The translations under genes and the position numbers were made by a program. DNA of 13,491 nt from Acanthaster planci (taxonomy: Eukaryota; Echinodermata; Asteroidea; Valvatida; Acanthasteridae): NCBI RefSeq assembly GCF_001949145.1, contig NW_019091524.1:444902-458392 (forward strand), in the 5' to 3' direction. Position 1 is the stretch's first letter, and each line of letters opens with the position of its first letter. The notes beneath the pieces are model-generated. The model was not told the origin of the DNA. It made no database searches and saw only the letters and a list, made by a program, of their open reading frames with translations. This document shows positions 9,361 through 13,491 of the stretch, in pieces.

Positions 9361-9412
9361 GCAATTGGTGGGAAGGCCGGCTTGCGGTAGCACCATGCGA
9401 AGGAATATATCT
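9361..9412. repeat. Left inverted terminal repeat of the Penelope-like element
   Basis: The core GGCTTGCGGTAGCACCATGC (9379-9398) and the following GAAGGAATATATCT are the reverse complement of 10893-10928, apart from two base changes and a 2-bp difference. Weaker similarity extends outward (GTGGGAA against its complement) across a 4-bp gap. Confidence 0.85.
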
Positions 9413-9439
9413 GTTATGAGTACGTGTGGTTCTGTAAAG

Positions 9440-9530
9440 CACCAGAAGTATACTCAACGTTTTGGAATGCGTGCTCAGGCCGTCATCAGGAGACTGAAGA
9501 GATGCTGCTGATGAAGCTGTTTATATACGG
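9440..9530 (-). ncRNA. Possible degenerate hammerhead-ribozyme remnant near the element end
   Basis: On the - strand, CTGATGA (9489-9483) is followed about 20 bases later by CAAAACG. This order recalls the CUGAUGA...GAAAC core of hammerhead ribozymes, which are known from the terminal repeats of Penelope-like elements. The position, downstream of the endonuclease and near the terminal repeat, also fits. However, stem II does not pair convincingly and the GAAA box reads CAAA, so the motif is probably dead or coincidental. Confidence 0.22.
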
Positions 9531-9693
9531 TAACTGAATGCAGTGGGCGTGACGAGGATGCTAGTGGTGGATCCAGCAGGGCGCTCATGCGGGACGGGGT
9601 TCAGCAGCTCAGTGAGGCGTGTCAGTTGGGTATAGGTTGGGGCGGGGTGAGGTAGCCGGAGTTATAAGAGACCCATAGGCGGAGTGGGGTGTC

Positions 9694-9954
9694 CTAGGTT
9701 ATAGAGAACTCATTGGACTGGGAGGTGAGCAGGGGTTGCCAGATGTCACTGATGGAGAAGCCGATGTCTTGGGGAATAGTGTCGTTGTTGAGAATCTCCA
9801 AGGCTTTTCTGATGTATCTTGGGTACCAGTGCTCGATGCTGGTGATGAGGTGGGCTTGGTCCCAGTTGATGCGGAGGTCCCTACCAGTCTTGCAAATATA
9901 CACTTTGCCGCATAGGCAGGGGATCTTGTACACCCTGGTCTGATCTTGGGACAA
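9694..9954 (-). pseudogene. Penelope-like element GIY-YIG endonuclease remnant
   Basis: This domain normally nicks the target DNA so that the RT can prime. RVYKIPCLCGKVYICKTGRD (9937-9878) matches the family signature GVVYxIPCxxC...YIGxTGR, but the invariant G of YIG is C here. The frame then jumps from GRDLR to INWDQAHLI at about 9870/9871. The segment carrying the catalytic Arg and the x-x-EH block is therefore missing. The C-terminal part, HWYPRYIRKALEI...IPQDIGFSISDIW, matches the conserved end, where the catalytic Glu would be in the RKALEI block. It ends at a stop near 9694. It is joined in frame to RT residues only because the intervening RT thumb and linker are deleted. Confidence 0.88.
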
Positions 9955-9980
9955 TGGTCTTATCTTGGGACGATGGTCTG
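9936..9980. repeat. 19-bp near-perfect tandem repeat at the RT/endonuclease junction
   Basis: Two 19-bp units (9936-9954 and 9955-9973) differ at two positions and are followed by a 7-bp partial third copy. Each contains TATCTTGGGAC or TGATCTTGGGAC. The repeat sits exactly where RT sequence (ending TTDHRPKI) is joined to the endonuclease start (VYKIPC), so it is probably a footprint of the deletion event. Confidence 0.9.
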
Positions 9981-10856
9981 TGGTGGCGATGGTGGTCTGC
10001 TTGAATTCTTCCATGAATATGTCAGCCAGAACTGGGGATATAGGCGATCTTATAGAGATTCTAGGTAACTGTTCAAAGAATATGTCCCGCCATCGGAAGC
10101 TGGTTGAGTTGACGCAGGTGATGAGGAGGTCGTGGAGCTGGGTTGGGGTGAGGTCGGTCCAATCTTTGAGGGTGGTGTCCGCCTGGAGTCTGTCCCTTTT
10201 TATGCTGGTGGCATGAGAAGTAGGGACGTTGGTGGAAAGTCCATGAGATCAAAGCTGAACATGATGTCATCTTGGTGGAGCTTGAGGTCTTGGATGATAG
10301 ATGAAAACTGGTCTGAGTTCTTGAAGTGATGCTAGGTATTGCCGACCAGGGGATGAATCCTGACTAGATGTCTTGCAGTGTTGTAGAATTTTGGGCACCT
10401 TGAGTTGGATGGACGCAGCCGCTGGTAGAGCGGTTCCGTGATGTTACGGGAACAGTGGAGGGATAGGAACTTCTGCTGCAGCTTCCTCTCAATTGACCCT
10501 GTAGGATCCCTGCGGAGTTCCCGGTAGCCGTCCGAGTCGACTATGTCTGAGACCTTGCGGTCATGCTGAACTCTGTCCATGATTACCGTAACAATGCCTT
10601 TGTCAGCAGAGAGGATATGGATGGTCTCGTTTTGGCATAGAGACTTCATGGCTGACTGATCTTCTTTGGAGATCTTGAACTTGGGTGTTTTGTGCTTCCG
10701 GAGGGCTTGGTTGATCTCGAGATGGATCTCATCGGCAGTGGACTTGTCAAGGCAACAGAGAGTGGGCTCGGTGGCTTGAATAATCTCTTCTGTAGGTAAG
10801 GATCGAAGGGCTCACACAAAGTTCAGTCCCAGGGCAAGAACCCTGGCATCACTAGA
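9955..10856 (-). pseudogene. Penelope-like element reverse transcriptase, internally deleted
   Basis: N-terminal blocks are clear: DARVLALGLNFV (about 10850-10815), followed by an in-frame TGA at 10814-10812, then LPTEEIIQATEP and the RT entry motif ILSADKGIVTVIMDR (about 10616-10570). LYQRLRPSNSRCPKFYN is followed directly by TARHLVRIHPLVGNT; the usual YGLPKIHK...RPIVS stretch between them is missing (junction near 10380-10385). A TAG (10334-10332) precedes HHFKNSDQF. A frameshift near 10225 then leads to STNVPTSHAT, DLTPTQLHDLL and ISIRSPISPVLADIFMEEF (the GSPxSP motif, with the G lost). The frame stops matching at TTDHRPKI. The next expected block, the catalytic YVDD, plus the thumb and linker, is absent. 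The protein cannot be an active polymerase. Confidence 0.9.
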
Positions 10857-10892
10857 AAAAGAGATATACGCTGAGAAAGTTGAAAATATTCA

Positions 10893-10942
10893 AGATATAT
10901 ATTCCTTTGCATGGTGTTACCGCAAGCCTTTCCACCTATTCC
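10893..10942. repeat. Right inverted terminal repeat of the Penelope-like element
   Basis: AGATATATATTCCTTTGCAT (from 10893) and GGTGTTACCGCAAGCC (to 10928) are the inverted counterpart of 9379-9412. Beyond 10928, TTTCCACCTATTCC aligns loosely with the outer part of the left arm. The boundary with the neighbouring gypsy sequence falls at about 10930-10945. Confidence 0.85.
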
Positions 10943-12395
10943 TTGAATTTGTCAACAACTTTGTGACGACCTGTGTGAGCAGTCTGTCTCATAATTACTC
11001 AGTCACCAACGTATCAGTAGGTGGTCTAGGATGCTTGTCACAATATCGTTTGTTTGCCTTGGCAGCGCATGTCAATCATCCTCTGATGACTTCTCGCGTC
11101 TTACAGATAACGGCAGCCTGTGTCCAGATACTGTCTTCATTCTAATTTACCAAATTTATTCAACAACTGATCTGGGGGGACCACTGCCTCTCTTTCAAAC
11201 ATCAAAGTGTAGGGTGAATACCCTGTAATACGAGGGGTGGTGTTAAAAATGTGTACCAGCTGCACAAGGTGTTCAGGCTAGCAACGTCGCTTATAAAGCT
11301 CCAAAGATCTGATCAAACTGCACGAGCTCATATTGAACTTTCCCATTTTTGACACCACAACATCAAGAAAGTGTCAGAGGTTGTCTTGCCCATTCTTTGG
11401 TAGGCAAGACATCTTTCGTACGTGTGTCGTACGTGTCTTTTGGATCCTGTAAAGTTTGCAAAGCTTGTGTATCAACCGACTTTTTGAATTCTTCCTTAGT
11501 CAGAGTGAATGAGGGGCTGGGGCTCCATACTGTGCAAACCAGCCATCACAGAGCACTTTGCTACAATAGGTGCTGACTGCTCCCGACAGGGAACTGCCAT
11601 CGAAAACTTTGCAAAGATGTCAGTGACAACTAGGACATCATCAATGTTCACCTTCCCTCAATCAAGTTTGAGAAAATCGATTGCTATGCATTCCAGCGGA
11701 TTGAATGCAAGGATCAGAGATGCCTCATGAGTGGCTTAGTGGTTGGGGATGGAGCCTTAGAGACTCGGCAACGGAAACACCATGTGATGTGTTCTTTCAA
11801 GTGCACATACGGGTCTGGCCAATAAGCACGACGCTTAATGAAGTACAACGATCTCCTTATACCTCGATTTGGTCATGAGCAGCCTCCGAGACCATTTTGT
11901 GGAGTCCCTTTGGGACCAAGAAGTAAAACCTCTCCAAGGCCTACATAATGACCTACACGAGACAAAACATCATTCTGTTCCCTTATCCGTGGCCACTCCC
12001 TCAGGGAACCCTTGACCTCATGAGACACCACCTCTCCCGGAATACCTTCCTGACCAGGATCCCAATGGATCTGCCAAAGGCTTCAAACTACCCCAAGAGC
12101 TGCATCATCTTTCTGTAATGAGGATAGTTCCTCAAATGAAAAGGAGGGAAGGATACCTTGCCCCGAGCCACAGAGGTTCTCCTCAAGATCCAGTTGCTGA
12201 GCTCCAGCCTGAACGACCCAAATTGATGCAGGTACTAATATTCCATCTGACAATAAGCTGTTCTTTTTTAGACTAAGCTCACAATTCTCCAGCGGATTCA
12301 CCATCAAGCAACCCGTTCTACTCCAGTGCACCCTTAGCATACTCTTCAGCACTTAAGACGAGCATCCTCATCAAAGCCAGCCCACCAGTCACCCT
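10935..12395 (-). pseudogene. Ty3/gypsy retrotransposon integrase with RNase H-IN linker, decayed
   Basis: The integrase would insert element cDNA into the genome. Frameshifted blocks appear in the expected order on the - strand. A linker (NCELSLKKNSLLSDGILVPA, then FEELSSLQKDDAALG) comes first, preceded at about 12395 by DWWAGFDEDARLKC, which may also belong. LREWPRIREQNDVLSRV and FYFLVPKGLHKMVSEAAHDQ follow, then RRAYWPDPYVHLKEHITWCF and the CFRC pair with SKAP: this is the H2C2 zinc module, with one H lost. NPLECIAIDFLKLD supplies the first catalytic Asp (codon 11679-11677), VLVVTDIFAKFSMAVPCREQ follows, and IHSD supplies the second (codon 11501-11499). LCKLYRIQKTRTT is present, but the catalytic Glu region is scrambled. 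VQLVHIFNTTPRITGYSPYT (about 11270-11210) and LMFEREAVVPPDQLL match the core end. LLRQTAHTGRHKVVDKFKE, just before the Penelope element, is the C-terminal module. No LTR, gag or RT was seen. Confidence 0.9.
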
Positions 12396-12500
12396 CCTGA
12401 AGATGATAAAGCATACACTGAGTGTTCACTATCAGTTCTTCTCAGAACCAGACTCACAGAGGAGATTCCTCCTTGTACATGATGCAACCGCAAGCCTTAC

Positions 12501-12691
12501 CTAATTTAGTACTTCCACCATGCATAGCTTCAATTCCTTTCAATACATGATTACTATCACAAAAGAAATTGCCCAGGGTTATTATAAACATCCCTTTCAG
12601 AAACTGAGGACCATCAAAATTTTCAACCTTGGAAATATTACCTTCATGTTTAATTTTGAAAACCAAGCTTCTGCCCCTTGAAATCAAATCA
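12501..12691 (-). CDS. Candidate exon of an unidentified gene
   Basis: The - strand is open and protein-like over about 63 codons (DLISRGRSLVFKIKHEGNIS, VENFDGPQFLKGMFIITLG, LKGIEAMHGGSTKLG). It is bounded upstream by a possible acceptor, TTTACCTCCTAC...AACAG|, with an in-frame TAA just before it. Downstream is a good donor, TTAG|GTAAGG, with GT at 12500-12499. There is no frameshift, unlike the gypsy remnant beside it. I do not recognise the domain. It could be a host exon whose intron took in the retroelements, or a further unrecognised part of the gypsy polyprotein. Confidence 0.28.
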
Positions 12692-12860
12692 CTGTTACCT
12701 TAAGTAGGAGGTAAATGCATAGTTAGTTGGTTTCCTTGCTGTGGGTATATAACTACATGGTGTGGCATGGCATACGCAGGGTCTTCTCTTTCATTAGTAT
12801 AGTGCTGTCAATTAGTGTCTCATCAGTGGAACTTTCTTTGGGTCTTTTTTGTGGTGATCT
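12692..12860. other. Short spacer, nothing recognised
   Basis: AT-rich sequence between two exon-like segments on opposite strands. It ends in a pyrimidine-rich tract that would serve the acceptor at 12870. No core promoter could be supported. Confidence 0.3.
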
Positions 12861-12872
12861 GCTCTTCTAGGT

Positions 12873-13004
12873 GTGCCTGTGGAAGTGACTTTGAGAGAGG
12901 TGACAGCTATGCGCCAGGACAGTGAGGGATTAAAGAATTATAAAGTTCGGGACACAAAGAAAACATTGCCCACAGTTTCAAGTGGGAACTTTGCTACATA
13001 CTAG
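12873..13004 (+). CDS. Candidate exon or relic; possible VirE_N/BT4734-like segment
   Basis: A strong acceptor-like tract (TCTTTTTT...GCTCTTCTAG, AG at 12869-12870) is followed by a 43-codon open frame ending at TAG 13002-13004. It reads VPVEVTLREVTAMRQDSEGL, then KNYKVRDTKKTLPTVSSGNF. The last block resembles, by eye, the K-LP-x-x-x-SGxF signature of the VirE_N (BT4734-like) N-terminal domain found beside primase/helicase proteins in bacteria and some mobile elements. The downstream D-x-D part of that domain is not present in this frame. The assignment rests on one short motif, and chance resemblance is quite possible. Confidence 0.25.
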   Translation: MPVEVTLREVTAMRQDSEGLKNYKVRDTKKTLPTVSSGNFATY

Positions 13005-13440
13005 ATCTTACACCTAATTAGGAGGCATTCAGTCAATTAAGCTTCCAAAATGACCCTAAATTTGTTTTGTCTAACTCGTTCAATTGGAGTGTCCTTCCTC
13101 CTTGTGAATGCAGTCAACATTATATTTTACCTCTTCAGGTAAATCAACACAAAAACAAACTAAAACTAATAACTTTTAAAAAGTTGTAACGACACATTAC
13201 ACTTCACTTGTATGCAAGGAACAATTCACTCATAAATCTGTCAGTAAAATACCACTGTAGACAATTGTATCCATGAATGAAGCCGAGGCTATAACTTCAG
13301 TATTTAGGAAATGAATGTTTGGAAAATATGCCCCTTGTCTCAGAATGGAAAGCTATATAATTTTTAGACAGCAGAAAATTCAATGGAGTAGGTAAACTGC
13401 ACTGACTTTTATGTCATTAAAACTGTTCCTTTATTATCCA
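13005..13440. other. Unassigned AT-rich stretch
   Basis: No frame of note occurs on either strand and no repeat or RNA gene was recognised. Pyrimidine-rich tracts near 13085-13115 and 13415-13435 could act as splice acceptors, but nothing else supports this. Confidence 0.4.
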
Positions 13441-13445
13441 CACCG

Positions 13446-13491
13446 ATGGCAGTCATGGAGGGGAAGTCTCCGGATGAGGAATTTGGTTTAG
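13446..13491 (+). CDS. Possible start or exon of a gene running off the window
   Basis: An ATG in good context (CACCGATGG) opens MAVMEGKSPDEEFGL, which continues to the window end. The composition, acidic and hydrophilic, is protein-like. Alternatively the preceding TTCCTTTATTATCC...GGCAG is a splice acceptor and the exon begins at 13456. Too little is visible for any functional call. Confidence 0.2.
   Translation, partial: MAVMEGKSPDEEFGL

Larger units (their letters stand above)
9361..10942 (-). mobile_element. Internally deleted Penelope-like element with inverted terminal repeats
   Basis: The element is 1.58 kb. Penelope-like elements encode an RT fused to a GIY-YIG endonuclease and are bounded by terminal repeats that may be direct or inverted. 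Here the coding strand is -, the RT N-terminus lies at the right and the endonuclease at the left. The ends are inverted repeats (9361-9412 and 10893-10942). Coding sequence is degraded by an in-frame stop, a frameshift and at least three internal deletions, yet both termini are kept. This is what a non-autonomous deletion derivative would look like, although passive decay would give the same picture. It directly abuts the C-terminal end of a Ty3/gypsy integrase in the same orientation on its right side. Confidence 0.85.

Noticed and set aside
9713-10329. Several + strand frames across the Penelope region
   Set aside because: They are reverse-strand shadows of the RT and GIY-YIG coding sequence on the - strand.
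11416-11437. 11-bp tandem repeat TCGTACGTGTG/TCGTACGTGTC
   Set aside because: Real, but it is a small local duplication inside decayed integrase, with no apparent function.
10963-11730. + strand frames opposite the integrase
   Set aside because: They are antisense to clearly recognisable gypsy integrase blocks; no motif of their own.
1-13491. CRISPR arrays, tRNA genes, rRNA genes, bacterial promoters or operons
   Set aside because: No regularly spaced identical repeats with unique spacers, no cloverleaf or B-box (GGTTCGAATCC-like) sequence and no rRNA signature were found; the sequence is of animal type.

Overview
The window looks like a piece of a metazoan nuclear genome, probably a marine invertebrate. 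It is AT-rich and gene-poor, and there are no operons or bacterial ribosome-binding sites. It carries decayed retroelements of four types (two non-LTR, one Penelope-like, one Ty3/gypsy). It is also rich in the palindromic octamer TACATGTA and holds a TAGGCCTA palindrome, a composition I associate with amphioxus, echinoderms, hemichordates and some molluscs. The species cannot be fixed from the sequence, and no intact protein-coding gene is present.

Layout, left to right. Bases 1-717 hold a frameshifted 3' end of a non-LTR retrotransposon ORF2 on the + strand. Bases 735-1087 carry two diverged copies of a 37-bp repeat and a perfect 27-bp tandem duplication. Bases 1100-5230 are mostly unassigned AT-rich DNA, with a degenerate ~40-bp repeat near 2.1 kb and paired CCAAT motifs near 3.2 and 3.8 kb. 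Bases 5356-5709 hold a second non-LTR ORF2 C-terminus on the - strand, of CR1/L2 type. It stops inside one arm of a near-perfect 40-bp inverted repeat (5697-5853). A candidate host exon on the - strand lies at 6649-6832. A minisatellite of 21-22 bp period built on GGATTA occupies 7499-7719. Bases 7740-9360 show nothing firm.

From 9.36 kb the window is dominated by retroelements on the - strand. A Penelope-like element (9361-10942) keeps inverted terminal repeats, but its RT and GIY-YIG coding region has lost at least three blocks, including the catalytic YxDD region. It abuts, and may be inserted into, the C-terminal end of a frameshifted Ty3/gypsy integrase that continues to about 12.4 kb. 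Beyond that lie three tentative exon-like segments: 12501-12691 (-), 12873-13001 (+, with a possible resemblance to the VirE_N/BT4734-like domain) and 13446-13491 (+, cut by the window end).

The transposon calls rest on conserved motifs that I recognise by eye. The exon calls rest only on open frame plus splice-site context and are low confidence. The most useful leads are the internally deleted Penelope element with inverted ends, the phased GGATTA array, the 40-bp inverted repeat next to a truncated LINE, and the unidentified exon at 6.7 kb.
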